Shown here: positions 9,064-17,500 of the stretch, one piece after another | Position numbering within the stretch: the first letter of the stretch is position 1 | How the letters are laid out: every line of letters starts with the position of its first letter | Assembly: GCF_021531975.1 (NCBI RefSeq) | Contig: NZ_JAFBIY010000004.1 | Coordinates: 1-64,000 of the forward strand | Source: Faecalicatena contorta | Lineage (GTDB): Bacteria > Bacillota > Clostridia > Lachnospirales > Lachnospiraceae | Length of the DNA stretch: 64,000 nt | Reading direction: 5' to 3' | Made by a program: the position numbers and the translations under genes | The notes under the pieces: model-generated | Databases searched by the model: none | What the model saw: only the letters and a program-made list of their open reading frames with translations | Told to the model about the DNA's origin: nothing

Positions 9064-9972
9064 ATGTTACTTTTACAGCAGATGATCGTTATGTTTATAT
9101 ACATGCTGATCGGTTATGTGGTCTGCAGGAAGGGAATGCTGGACAGCTGCGCCAGCGACCGTATTTCCTGGATTGTCATCAATATAGCCAATCCGGCCCT
9201 TGCGATTTCAGCGGTTGTAAACGGCGAAGGAAAAATTGAGGGAAAGTCCCTGCTTCTTACTGTGGGGCTTTCCGCTGCGATATTTGCAGTACTCATTATT
9301 CTGGCGCAGATAATGCCATATGTTTTCCGCATTCGGAAAGAGGAAATCAGTATATATAAAGCAATGACATCTTTCAATAATATTGGATTTATGGGGTATC
9401 CGGTCATTGCTGCTGCTTATGGAACGGAAGCACTTTTGTATGCTGCCATATTTTCTATGATGTTTAATATTCTGATATATACATATGGTATATATATCAT
9501 CAGTGAAAGTGGAGTAAAGGGAATCCAGTGGAGGCGGATAGCCAATATCGGTGTATTAAGCTGTGTGATCGCAATTATACTCTATCTCACGGATCTGCCT
9601 GTTCCACAGGTCATAAAAACGGTGGCAGCGGGACTGAGTGGACTTACTGGTCCTCTCAGTATGATGGTCATCGGAATGTCACTGGTCGGAATACCAATGC
9701 GGAAAATGTTTTCGGATATGCAGATGATCTTATATTCACTTGTGAAGCTGATTGTAGTTCCGATTATTGGAATGGTAGTGATCAACAGTTTTGTGGATAA
9801 CGAGATGCTTTGTGGCGTGTGTATGATCATGCTGGCGACTCCGGCCGCAAGTATGAATGTCATGCTGGCACAGCAGTATGGGAAAAATCAGGAAGTAGCG
9901 GCAAGAGGAGTCGCACTTACAACGCTTCTTTCGGTAGTAACGATACCGCTTGTTTCGGCAGTTGTATTTTAG
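9064..9972 (+). CDS. AEC-family transporter (auxin efflux carrier fold)
   Basis: A 302-residue polytopic membrane protein, about ten hydrophobic segments starting with LLLQQMIVMFIYMLIGYVVC. Family features include the N-terminal GMLDSCASDRISWIVINIAN turn, TSFNNIGFMGYPV in the first repeat and LATPAASMNVMLAQQYG in the second, the discontinuous-helix motifs of the AEC/BASS-like fold. Its place as last gene of the ior-paaK operon suggests export or uptake of an organic acid such as an aryl-acetate. That substrate is an inference from context. Confidence 0.88.
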   Translation: MLLLQQMIVMFIYMLIGYVVCRKGMLDSCASDRISWIVINIANPALAISAVVNGEGKIEGKSLLLTVGLSAAIFAVLIILAQIMPYVFRIRKEEISIYKAMTSFNNIGFMGYPVIAAAYGTEALLYAAIFSMMFNILIYTYGIYIISESGVKGIQWRRIANIGVLSCVIAIILYLTDLPVPQVIKTVAAGLSGLTGPLSMMVIGMSLVGIPMRKMFSDMQMILYSLVKLIVVPIIGMVVINSFVDNEMLCGVCMIMLATPAASMNVMLAQQYGKNQEVAARGVALTTLLSVVTIPLVSAVVF

Positions 9973-10001
9973 CTGACAGCAGATATAAAAAAGATATAAA
10001 A

Positions 10002-10040
10002 AAACAAGGACAGAAAAACCCTGTCCTTGTTTCCTTTTTT
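10002..10040 (+). terminator. Intrinsic terminator after the ior operon (also usable by cspA)
   Basis: AAACAAGGACAG at 10002-10013 pairs with CTGTCCTTGTTT at 10021-10032 and is followed by a T-rich tract. An A-run on the other side makes it able to terminate the convergent cold-shock transcript too. Confidence 0.9.
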
Positions 10041-10140
10041 AATCTTATTTTTGAGTATAGCTTTTAAATATTGAAATGGAATAAAGCATATCTGAATATA
10101 TAAAAGGTACATCTAAAATCTGATTAATCATAAGTGAATC

Positions 10141-10338
10141 TTAAAGTTTTGTTACGTTTACTGCCTGTGGTCCTTTTGCGCCTTCGGTTACGTCGTATTC
10201 TACTGCCTGACCTTCTTCCAGAGACTTGAAGCCTTCCATGTTCAGTCCTGAATAGTGTACAAATACGTCGTTGCCAGATTCATCAGAAATAAAGCCATAG
10301 CCCTTCTGATTGTTGAACCATTTTACTGTACCTTTCAT
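10141..10338 (-). CDS. Cold-shock protein (CspA family)
   Basis: A 65-residue single cold-shock domain protein that binds single-stranded RNA. RNP1 (KGYGFI) and RNP2 (VFVHYS) are intact. Three ATG codons in a row follow GGAGG; only the third (start at 10338) gives a proper spacing of seven bases, so that one is chosen, though two extra methionines are possible. The gene has a leader of roughly 80 nt with an AT-rich hairpin and a promoter overlapping an inverted repeat. It is divergent from ptsI. Confidence 0.95.
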   Translation of the reverse strand: MKGTVKWFNNQKGYGFISDESGNDVFVHYSGLNMEGFKSLEEGQAVEYDVTEGAKGPQAVNVTKL

Positions 10339-10370
10339 CATCATACCTCCATTAAAATTTGAAATGACTT

Positions 10371-10405
10371 AAAATTATTAAAATCGTTAAAATTTTAATA
10401 ATTTT
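10371..10405 (-). promoter_or_regulatory. AT-rich hairpin in the cold-shock leader
   Basis: Thirteen bases at 10371-10383 (AAAATTATTAAAA) pair perfectly with 10393-10405 around a 9-nt loop. All pairs are A-U, so the structure would be marginal at growth temperature and firmer in the cold. This fits a thermosensitive csp leader, but that role is inference. Confidence 0.5.
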
Positions 10406-10422
10406 AAAAGTAGCCATTGGTT

Positions 10423-10453
10423 AATTTAACATGCATTGACAAAAAAGTCAATG
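10423..10453 (-). promoter_or_regulatory. Promoter and overlapping palindrome of the cold-shock gene
   Basis: On the minus strand TTGACT (10451-10446), a 17-bp spacer and TAAATT (10428-10423) form a promoter. The -35 box is embedded in an inverted repeat, CATTGAC-6 nt-GTCAATG (10434-10453), which could be an operator. Confidence 0.6.
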
Positions 10454-10505
10454 GGAAATTGGGTATTTTTGCTATTTTTTTGATTGAAACAGGAAGTCAT
10501 TTTGC

Positions 10506-10534
10506 TTGACGAACGCGTTGGGTGCGTGTAAAGT
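10506..10534 (+). promoter_or_regulatory. Promoter of ptsI
   Basis: TTGACG (10506-10511), 17-bp spacer and TAAAGT (10529-10534), 38 bp before the chosen start. This location also argues against the longer reading frame that begins at 10506 inside the promoter. Confidence 0.65.
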
Positions 10535-10571
10535 AGAATGTATAATAACGTCGAAACAGAGGAAGAAGTTT

Positions 10572-12197
10572 ATGATTACACTGACGGGGAAAAAAATCTC
10601 ACAGGGAATAGCGATTGGAAAGCTTTCCTTTTATCGTAGAGATATTAAAGAAATTAAAAAAATCTATGTTAAAGATATAGAAAAGGAAATTCAGCGTTTC
10701 CACAGAGCAAGGGAAAAAGCGATCTCAGAGCTGGAAGTTCTTTATGATGTTTCTGTGCGTGAAGTTGGTGAAGCGAATGCTACAATTTTTGAAACGCAGC
10801 AGGAAATCCTGAAGGATAAGGATTACATAGATGTGATCTGTTCTATGATTCTGGAAGAGAAGCTGAATGCAGAGTATATTGTACAACAGGCGGCAGAGAA
10901 GTTTGTCAGTAAGGAATATCAGCAGCAGAAGCCATATGGACAGGGGCATGAAGCGGATGTGCGGGATGTTGCCCTTCGCATGATCCGTATCCTTTCCAGA
11001 AGCTGGAAAGACAGAATGTTTGTAGATGAGCCGTTTGTTATGGGAGCAAGAGAACTGTATCCAAGCGAAGCCGTACAGCTGGATACAACAAAAATTCTTG
11101 GATTTGTTACAAAATATGGAACGATTAATTCGCATACGGCTATTATTGCAAGAACAAAGGGTATTCCTTCCGTTATTGGTCTCGGTGAGGCTTTGAAGGA
11201 CGAATATGAAGGAAAGACTATTATTATCGATGGTTATGAAGGTAAGGTTTATATTGAGCCTGATTATACAACGCTTACAAAGATGCGTCAGCGTCAGGAT
11301 GCTAATCTGACCCGGGCGAAGAATCTCGAACGATTAAAAGGAAAAGAAAATATTACGCAGAGTGGACAAAAGATAGATATTTTTGCGAATGTCGGCACAC
11401 GTGAAGATATTGAAAATGTACTGCGAAGTGACGCGGGCGGCATTGGCCTGTTCCGGAGTGAATTCCTCTATATGGAGAATGGAAACAAGATTCCGACAGA
11501 AGAACAACTTTTCCAGGTATATAAGCTTGCTGCAGAATCTATGGGAGTGAACAGAGTCGTTATTCGTACCGCTGATTTTGGCGGTGATAAGCTGGCGGCA
11601 TGCATTGATATGGAGCAACAGGATAATCCGGTACTTGGAATGCGGGGGATTCGTGTGATGCTGGAAAAGGAGGAGCTCTTTCTGTCCCAGCTTCGTGCGA
11701 TTCTGCGTGCTTCGGCTTTTGGAAATATATCCATTATGTTTCCGATGATCACTTCTTTAGAAGAGGTGGAAAATGCAAAGGCTATGGTTGCAAAAGCCAA
11801 ACAAAGTCTGAAAAATGATAAAATCGCTTTTTCAGATAACATCCCGATCGGAGTCATGATTGAGACTCCGGCAGCAGTTATGATCAGTGGAGAGCTTGCG
11901 CGGGAGGTAGATTTCTTCAGTATTGGTACCAACGATCTGACGCAGCTGACACTGGGAGTAGACCGGAAAAATGGAAAGGTGGATAAGTATTTTAATCCAC
12001 ACCATCCGGCGCTGTTAAAAATGATACGAATCGTAGCTAATAATGTACATCTGGAGGGAAAACATATCAGTATATGTGGTGACCTTGCAGCAGATCTGAG
12101 TATGACAGAATTTTTCATTCAGATTGGTATTGATGAATTGTCTGTTGCGCCAAGTCAGGTTCTTGCGTTACGTAAAAAGATACGAGAGATTCAATAA
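10572..12197 (+). CDS. ptsI: PTS enzyme I (phosphoenolpyruvate-protein phosphotransferase)
   Basis: A 541-residue cytoplasmic enzyme that moves phosphate from PEP to HPr. The start at 10572 is preceded by GAGGAAGAAG and lies downstream of a good promoter. The swivelling domain carries the phospho-histidine in SHTAIIARTKGIPSV (His at about 187). The PEP-binding barrel shows FRSEFLYM, MRGIRVMLE, MIETPAAVMI, FSIGTNDLTQLTLGVDR and the active cysteine region ISICGDLAAD near residue 500. No ptsH is adjacent, so HPr is encoded elsewhere. Its regulator HPr kinase is in this window at 25433. Confidence 0.97.
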   Translation: MITLTGKKISQGIAIGKLSFYRRDIKEIKKIYVKDIEKEIQRFHRAREKAISELEVLYDVSVREVGEANATIFETQQEILKDKDYIDVICSMILEEKLNAEYIVQQAAEKFVSKEYQQQKPYGQGHEADVRDVALRMIRILSRSWKDRMFVDEPFVMGARELYPSEAVQLDTTKILGFVTKYGTINSHTAIIARTKGIPSVIGLGEALKDEYEGKTIIIDGYEGKVYIEPDYTTLTKMRQRQDANLTRAKNLERLKGKENITQSGQKIDIFANVGTREDIENVLRSDAGGIGLFRSEFLYMENGNKIPTEEQLFQVYKLAAESMGVNRVVIRTADFGGDKLAACIDMEQQDNPVLGMRGIRVMLEKEELFLSQLRAILRASAFGNISIMFPMITSLEEVENAKAMVAKAKQSLKNDKIAFSDNIPIGVMIETPAAVMISGELAREVDFFSIGTNDLTQLTLGVDRKNGKVDKYFNPHHPALLKMIRIVANNVHLEGKHISICGDLAADLSMTEFFIQIGIDELSVAPSQVLALRKKIREIQ

Positions 12198-12219
12198 GGC
12201 AGAAAAGGAGAGATAGACT

Positions 12220-12933
12220 ATGTGGTCAAGAAGCCAGTTAAAGGAAAATGGGAAACAGATGTTTAGGAGAAATTACTGGGCCTGCGTGGGTGCTGCATTT
12301 TTGATGGGACTCTTTAGCGTAGCCGGAGGCAGCCAGGGAACGAATATCAGCCAGACATTGGATCATAACAATGGATCGTATGGCGGTTATGGATATATGA
12401 ATACGGTTATTATGACAACAGTTGTTATAACAGTGCTTGTGATCTCTTTGCTCGTTATGGTCTTAAAAGTATTTGTGGGAAATCTTCTGGAAGTAGGCGG
12501 AACATCATTTTTTATTAAAAACCGCACAGAGAGACCAGGAGTTGGAGAAGTGCTTTCTTCTTTTAAATCCGGTCATTATGGAAATATCGTTCTCACATTA
12601 TTCCTGCGGGATCTGTTCATTGCATTGTGGACACTTCTTTTCATTGTACCGGGTATTATTAAGAGCCTGGAGTATCTGATGGTGCCATATATTCTGGCAG
12701 AGAATCCGGCGATGAACAGAAAAGAAGCATTTGCAATCAGTAAACGCATGATGGATGGACAGAAATGGGATGTGTTTGTTCTTGGATTATCCTTTATCGG
12801 ATGGGAATTGTTAAGTGCGGTTACCTGTGGTATTGTGGGCATATTCTATGTGAATCCATATATAAAAGCGACATATGCAGAGCTCTATACATTTAATAAG
12901 ATCAAAGCATATAATGAAGGATATATCAGATAA
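12220..12933 (+). CDS. DUF975-family integral membrane protein
   Basis: A 237-residue membrane protein with about five to six hydrophobic segments, matching DUF975: N-terminal amphipathic start (RSQLKENGKQMFRRNYW), a variable Gly/Ser/Asn-rich loop, the conserved block NLLEVGGTSFFIKN, and a later VPGIIKSLEYLMVPYILAENP followed by AFAISKRMMDGQKWDVF. Function unknown; family members sit in the cytoplasmic membrane of Firmicutes. Twenty-two bp after ptsI with its own AAAGGAG site, so probably co-transcribed, and followed by a terminator. Confidence 0.88.
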   Translation: MWSRSQLKENGKQMFRRNYWACVGAAFLMGLFSVAGGSQGTNISQTLDHNNGSYGGYGYMNTVIMTTVVITVLVISLLVMVLKVFVGNLLEVGGTSFFIKNRTERPGVGEVLSSFKSGHYGNIVLTLFLRDLFIALWTLLFIVPGIIKSLEYLMVPYILAENPAMNRKEAFAISKRMMDGQKWDVFVLGLSFIGWELLSAVTCGIVGIFYVNPYIKATYAELYTFNKIKAYNEGYIR

Positions 12934-12939
12934 ATGACT

Positions 12940-12969
12940 GACCCGGCAGCGGATGCCGGGTCTTTTTTT
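12940..12969 (+). terminator. Intrinsic terminator after DUF975
   Basis: GACCCGGCA pairs with TGCCGGGTC around a 5-nt loop, followed by seven T residues. It separates ptsI-DUF975 from the convergent binding-protein gene. Confidence 0.92.
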
Positions 12970-12971
12970 GA

Positions 12972-14024
12972 CTATTCTAAAGCTTTTTCCGCGTATTTCG
13001 TTGTTACAAGATCTTCATAAGGAGCACGTCTGGTAAGTTCATCGGCTTCTTCCAGAATATCCTGGAGCAGGTCGAAACTCTCTTTTTCAAATACGAGATT
13101 GGATTTCCATGTTTCCTGTTCATAATAACGTGTAACAATGGTAGTGATCGTATCCAGGTCAGTTTCCTTGAATTGCGGAGCAATGATGGATGCGATTTCT
13201 TCTGGTGTGTGTGACTGGACGTAGTCCATACCTTTTTGCAGTGCATTTGTGAATCCCTGAATAATCTCCGGATTGTTATTTATATAGCTTTGTTTTGCGC
13301 AAAATGCTGTGTATGGGACATAACCGCTGTCGGTACCGAGGGAGGCAACCACATAGCCTTTTCCTTCCTTCTCAAGGTTCGTAGCTCCCGGCTCGAATTC
13401 AATGGTGAAGTCGGCCTGCCCTTCGGAGAAAGCGGCAGCAGTAGAACCAAAATCAATACTCTGGTTGATGTTGACATCCTTTGCAGGATCAATGCCGTTT
13501 TCTTTGAGGATGTATTCAAAAACCATCTGCGGCATGCCACCTTTTCGACCTCCAAGCACATCTTTGCCCTTTAAGTCTTCCCATTTGAAATCGGGCATTT
13601 CTTCCCTCGCCACAAGAAAGTTTCCTGCACGCTGTGTCAACTGTGCGAAATTGACTACGTAATCATTGGCCCCTTCGTTATAAGTGTAGATGGATGCTTC
13701 TGAGCCCATGAAACCGATATCTGCACTGCCGGAAAGGACGGCAGTCATGGTTTTGTCAGCTCCAAATCCGGTCTGCAGCGTGAGAGCAATACCTTCTTCG
13801 GCAAAATATCCTTCTTCGATTGCTACATACATTGGTGCGTAGAAAATGGAGTGAGCTACTTCATTCAATATTACTTTTACTGGTTCTTTGATCGCCGCGT
13901 CCGTTTCGGTTCCGGTGGAAGCAGACGGAGTGTCAGAATCCGTGCTCTGTGCACAGGAGCAGGCTGTCAGCATGGCGAGAACCATGGCAGAAGTAAGTAA
14001 TACAGCAAATAAACGCTTCTTCAT
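12972..14024 (-). CDS. ABC transporter substrate-binding lipoprotein (SsuA/ThiY/NMT1-like)
   Basis: A 350-residue secreted lipoprotein. The start at 14024 has GGAGG six bases ahead and begins a signal peptide (MKKRLFAVLLTSAMVLAMLT) ending in a lipobox LTAC. A Ser/Thr-rich linker precedes the type II periplasmic fold: APMYVAIEEGYFAEEGIALT, a helix with MTAVLSGSADIGFMGSE, and GGRKGGMPQMVFEYILKENG. Members bind sulfonates, nitrate, taurine or thiamine precursors. No permease or ATPase lies beside it, which is odd for the family, so partner genes must be elsewhere. The open frame continues upstream past 14024, but that part overlaps the divergent gene and has no coding character. Confidence 0.9.
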   Translation of the reverse strand: MKKRLFAVLLTSAMVLAMLTACSCAQSTDSDTPSASTGTETDAAIKEPVKVILNEVAHSIFYAPMYVAIEEGYFAEEGIALTLQTGFGADKTMTAVLSGSADIGFMGSEASIYTYNEGANDYVVNFAQLTQRAGNFLVAREEMPDFKWEDLKGKDVLGGRKGGMPQMVFEYILKENGIDPAKDVNINQSIDFGSTAAAFSEGQADFTIEFEPGATNLEKEGKGYVVASLGTDSGYVPYTAFCAKQSYINNNPEIIQGFTNALQKGMDYVQSHTPEEIASIIAPQFKETDLDTITTIVTRYYEQETWKSNLVFEKESFDLLQDILEEADELTRRAPYEDLVTTKYAEKALE

Positions 14025-14053
14025 ATGATTCCTCCTTAAATTCCTAATGCTAT

Positions 14054-14082
14054 AGTATATTCGAAAGAAGATATGATGTGAA
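14054..14082 (-). promoter_or_regulatory. Promoter of the binding-protein gene
   Basis: Minus-strand TTCACA (14082-14077), 17-bp spacer and TATACT (14059-14054), 30 bp upstream of the start. A plus-strand TATAAT at 14112-14117 probably serves the divergent dehydrogenase gene. Confidence 0.5.
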
Positions 14083-14153
14083 TATGACTGGCTTTTTCGC
14101 ATCAGTAATCGTATAATGAATGATATATTTGAGTGATGGAAAGGAGAAAAATA

Positions 14154-15023
14154 ATGAATCAGAAGATTGGGTTTATTGGTGTAGGCATTATGGGAAAATC
14201 TATGGTGCGAAATCTGATGAAAGCAGGATTTGGTGTAAATATTTATGCGAGGAAAAAAGAAAAAGTTGAAGATGTAATAAATGAAGGCGCTGTATTTCAT
14301 GATACAATAGCAGATTGTGTGAGGGATTGTAAAACAATCATTACAATTGTCGGATTTCCACAGGATGTAGAAGAAGTTTATTTTGAAAAGGGAAATATAC
14401 TGGATCGTGCGCCGGAGGGAGCATATCTGATCGATATGACGACAACGAGTCCGATGCTTGCAGAGAAGATTTATAAGGAAGGAAAAGAGAAAGGATATCA
14501 CGTTTTGGATGCGCCGGTTACCGGCGGCGACAGTGGTGCCAGGGCAGGAACGCTTTCTATTCTTGTGGGCGGCGATAAAGAGGATTTTGAAGCGTGTCTT
14601 CCGGTTTTTGAGGCAATGGGAACGAATATTAACTACCAGGGCATGGCAGGATGTGGACAGCATGCGAAGCTTGCCAACCAGATCATGATTGCGGGAACCA
14701 TGTCCGGAATCTGTGAAGCATTTACATATGCCAAAGCAAAAGGGCTGAACCTGGAAACAGTACTTAATTCCGTGGCGACAGGCGCTGCAGGAAGTAAGCA
14801 GTTAGATGCTTTTGGCGAGAAGATTCTAAAAGAAGATTATGCCCCGGGGTTTTTTATGAAGCATTTTATCAAAGACATGAAGCTTGCATTAACAGAAGCA
14901 AATCGAAGTGAAGTGAATCTTGATGTGTTGAGTCAGACACTTGCAAATTATGAAATGCTGGAAGCAGAAGGTTATGGTGATCTGGGAACGCAGGCATTGA
15001 TGAAATATTATCAAGAATTATAG
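14154..15023 (+). CDS. NAD(P)-dependent beta-hydroxyacid dehydrogenase (3-hydroxyisobutyrate / tartronate semialdehyde type)
   Basis: A 289-residue oxidoreductase. The start at 14154 is preceded by AAAGGAG; an in-frame GTG at 14133 is upstream of that site. The N-terminal Rossmann fold opens with IGFIGVGIMGKSMVRNLMKA; the substrate motif DAPVTGGDSGARAGTLSILV lies near residues 118-137; the catalytic lysine is in GCGQHAKLANQIM (about 172). The family oxidises or reduces short 3-hydroxy acids such as glycerate semialdehydes. The exact substrate is unknown. It is transcribed alone, divergent from the binding-protein gene. Confidence 0.9.
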   Translation: MNQKIGFIGVGIMGKSMVRNLMKAGFGVNIYARKKEKVEDVINEGAVFHDTIADCVRDCKTIITIVGFPQDVEEVYFEKGNILDRAPEGAYLIDMTTTSPMLAEKIYKEGKEKGYHVLDAPVTGGDSGARAGTLSILVGGDKEDFEACLPVFEAMGTNINYQGMAGCGQHAKLANQIMIAGTMSGICEAFTYAKAKGLNLETVLNSVATGAAGSKQLDAFGEKILKEDYAPGFFMKHFIKDMKLALTEANRSEVNLDVLSQTLANYEMLEAEGYGDLGTQALMKYYQEL

Positions 15024-15032
15024 TGATATAGA

Positions 15033-15061
15033 TTGACATTTTCAGTCATATTCGGTATCAT
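15033..15061 (+). promoter_or_regulatory. Promoter of the acyl-CoA synthetase gene
   Basis: Consensus TTGACA (15033-15038), 17-bp spacer and TATCAT (15056-15061), about 73 bp before the start. Confidence 0.7.
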
Positions 15062-15133
15062 ATACTTTAATGGATAAAAGCGTTAAAGTGCGAAAATGTG
15101 ATAAATTTCGGACTGGAAAGGGGATATATTCCA

Positions 15134-16768
15134 ATGCCTATTACAGAGATTTTGGAGAAAAACTGCAGACTATACGGAAATGATGTATGTCTGGTAGAGA
15201 TTAATCCGGAGATGCCGGAGACAAAGAGAACAACATGGAAGGAGTTCGAGCTTATTGAGCCATCAAGGACACCTTATTATCGTCGTGAGATCACATGGAA
15301 TGTGTTTAATGAGAAAGCAAATCGTTTTGCCAATCTTCTTCTGGAGAGAGGAATTCAGAAAGGGGACAAGGTTGGAATTCTGCTTATGAATTGTCTGGAA
15401 TGGCTGCCGATCTACTTTGGAATCTTAAAGACTGGAGCACTTGCAGTCCCTTTGAATTTCCGTTATGCGGCAGATGAGATCAAGTATTGTGTTGAACTTG
15501 CGGATGTGGATATTCTCGTATTTGGACCGGAATTTATCGGACGAGTAGAAGAGATTGCAGATGATATCAGCAAAGGTCGTCTTTTATATTATGTGGGAGA
15601 TGGCTGTCCGGGATTTGCTGAGGATTATACGGCACATACAGTGAATTGTTCCAGCCAGTCACCAAAGATTGACATTAATGATGAAGATGATGCGGCAATC
15701 TACTTTTCATCTGGAACGACTGGTTTTCCGAAAGCAATTTTACATAATCATGAGTCTCTTATGCATGCTGCAAAGGTGGAGCAGAATCATCATAGTCAGA
15801 CAAGGGATGATGTGTTCTTATGTATCCCGCCTCTATATCATACAGGAGCTAAGATGCACTGGTTTGGAAGCTTTCTGACAGGAGGAAAAGCTGTGCTCCT
15901 TAAGGGAACCAATCCAAAGACCATCCTGCAGGCCGTTTCCGAAGAAAAATGTACAATTGTCTGGCTTCTGGTTCCGTGGGCACAGGATCTTCTGCTTGCG
16001 CTTGATAATGGTGATGTAAAGCTTGAGGATTATGAGCTGGATCAGTGGAGACTGATGCATATCGGTGCACAGCCGGTTCCGCCAAGTCTTATAAAACACT
16101 GGAAAGAGTATTTTCCGAATCATCAGTATGATACAAACTATGGTCTGAGTGAGTCCATCGGACCTGGCTGTGTTCATCTTGGCGTGGAAAATATTCATAA
16201 GGTTGGTGCTATTGGTAAAGCGGGATATGGATGGAAGACCAAGATTATCGATGAAAAAGGCAATACTGTGGCACAGGGAGAGACAGGTGAGCTGGCCGTA
16301 AAAGGTCCGGGTGTCATGACATGCTATTATAAGGATGAGAAAGCTACTGCCGAGGTGCTTCATGACGGATGGCTGTATACAGGAGATATGGCTATGGAGG
16401 ATGAGGATGGATTTATCTTCCTTGTAGACCGTAAGAAAGATGTTATCATCAGTGGTGGAGAAAATATATATCCTGTACAGATCGAAGATTTCCTTCGTAC
16501 CAATGAGGCAATCCATGATGTGGCTGTTATCGGACTTCCTGATTCACGTCTGGGTGAAATCGCTGCAGCAATCATTGCACTGAAGCCGGGCGTGGCATGT
16601 ACAGAAGAGGAAATCAATGAGTTCTGTAAGAAACTTCCAAGGTACAAACGCCCAAGAAAAATTATTTTTGCAGATGTTCCGCGTAATGCGACTGGAAAAA
16701 TCGAAAAACCGAAGCTGAGAGAAAAGTATGGTGCAGCCCATCTTGTTGCAGCTCAGAATAAAGGATAA
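15134..16768 (+). CDS. Acyl-CoA synthetase (AMP-forming, class I adenylate-forming)
   Basis: A 544-residue ligase that activates a carboxylic acid as acyl-AMP and then acyl-CoA. The start at 15134 has AAAGGGG ahead of it; a GTG 12 codons earlier would place the ribosome site inside the gene. Motifs: A3 YFSSGTTGFPKAILHNH (about 192-208), A5 YGLSESIGPG (about 336-345), A7 WLYTGDMA (about 413), A8 DRKKDVIISGGENIYPVQIE (about 430-449), and A10 RNATGKIEKPKLRE with the catalytic lysine. Close to medium or long-chain acid and carnitine-type ligases; it is clearly not the bile-acid ligase BaiB by sequence. Substrate unknown. Six bp before the DUF1275 gene. Confidence 0.9.
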   Translation: MPITEILEKNCRLYGNDVCLVEINPEMPETKRTTWKEFELIEPSRTPYYRREITWNVFNEKANRFANLLLERGIQKGDKVGILLMNCLEWLPIYFGILKTGALAVPLNFRYAADEIKYCVELADVDILVFGPEFIGRVEEIADDISKGRLLYYVGDGCPGFAEDYTAHTVNCSSQSPKIDINDEDDAAIYFSSGTTGFPKAILHNHESLMHAAKVEQNHHSQTRDDVFLCIPPLYHTGAKMHWFGSFLTGGKAVLLKGTNPKTILQAVSEEKCTIVWLLVPWAQDLLLALDNGDVKLEDYELDQWRLMHIGAQPVPPSLIKHWKEYFPNHQYDTNYGLSESIGPGCVHLGVENIHKVGAIGKAGYGWKTKIIDEKGNTVAQGETGELAVKGPGVMTCYYKDEKATAEVLHDGWLYTGDMAMEDEDGFIFLVDRKKDVIISGGENIYPVQIEDFLRTNEAIHDVAVIGLPDSRLGEIAAAIIALKPGVACTEEEINEFCKKLPRYKRPRKIIFADVPRNATGKIEKPKLREKYGAAHLVAAQNKG

Positions 16769-16773
16769 AACAA

Positions 16774-17442
16774 ATGAGTTGTTCAGAAAATAGAATACCA
16801 GTTCAGGAAACCTTCCGGATTGCCGCACTTCTTGCGGTAGTCGGAGGGTTCTTGGACGCATATACATATATTATAAGAGGTGGCGTGTTTGCCAATGCGC
16901 AGACGGGAAATATGGTACTTCTGGGTATTTGTCTTGCTGAAGGGAATTATGGGAAAGCATTTTATTATGTGATTCCGATTACAGCATTTGCAGCAGGAGT
17001 ATTTATCACAAATTTATTAAAAAAATATTTTACAAGAAGAGAATTTGATTTATATGAACATTATATAATTGTAATAGAAATCATTTTACTGATAATTGTT
17101 GGATGTATACCGTTGTCTGTCCCGGATGCAGTAGTAAATGTAACAATTTCCTTTGTATGCTCCCTGCAGGTAAACAGCTTCCGAAAGATGAAAAATATGC
17201 CATACGCAACTACAATGTGTACCGGCAATCTCCGATCTGGCACAGAGAAACTGTTCCAGTATCTGATCGATAACGAACAGAAAGCAGGTGTGCAGGCGGC
17301 GCATTATTTTGGGATCATTGCCTTATTTATTGCTGGTGCGATTGCCGGGACACTTCTGGTCGGTGTGTCTGGAATCAAAAGTGTGTGGTTTTGCTGTGGA
17401 CTTTTGGCGATTGTATTTATAATCATGTACAAAAAGAAATAA
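16774..17442 (+). CDS. DUF1275 (YoaK-family) membrane protein
   Basis: A 222-residue integral membrane protein with six likely helices. The family signature GGFLDAYTYIIRGGVFANAQ followed by TGNMVLLG is at residues about 23-50, and a second part PYATTMCTGNLRSGTE is at about 143-158, matching the two-part DUF1275 pattern. Function unknown; the family is widespread in Firmicutes. Probably co-transcribed with the acyl-CoA synthetase (6-bp gap), without clear functional link. Confidence 0.88.
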   Translation: MSCSENRIPVQETFRIAALLAVVGGFLDAYTYIIRGGVFANAQTGNMVLLGICLAEGNYGKAFYYVIPITAFAAGVFITNLLKKYFTRREFDLYEHYIIVIEIILLIIVGCIPLSVPDAVVNVTISFVCSLQVNSFRKMKNMPYATTMCTGNLRSGTEKLFQYLIDNEQKAGVQAAHYFGIIALFIAGAIAGTLLVGVSGIKSVWFCCGLLAIVFIIMYKKK

Positions 17443-17485
17443 GCCTTGTAAGGATCATTGTTTTGAACAATGCCTTGCAGGGCTT
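17441..17485. terminator. Bidirectional terminator-like hairpin between DUF1275 and pyrG
   Basis: AAGCCTTGTAAGG pairs imperfectly with CCTTGCAGGGCTT around an inner perfect CATTGTT/AACAATG hairpin. The flanking T-tracts are short, so termination strength is uncertain. It separates two convergent genes. Confidence 0.6.
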
Positions 17486-17500
17486 ATCTTTCGTTTTCGA

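Noticed and set aside
14025-14663. Upstream extension of the binding-protein reading frame (over 200 codons)
   Set aside because: It overlaps the divergent dehydrogenase gene, lacks a ribosome site, and the signal peptide clearly starts at 14024.
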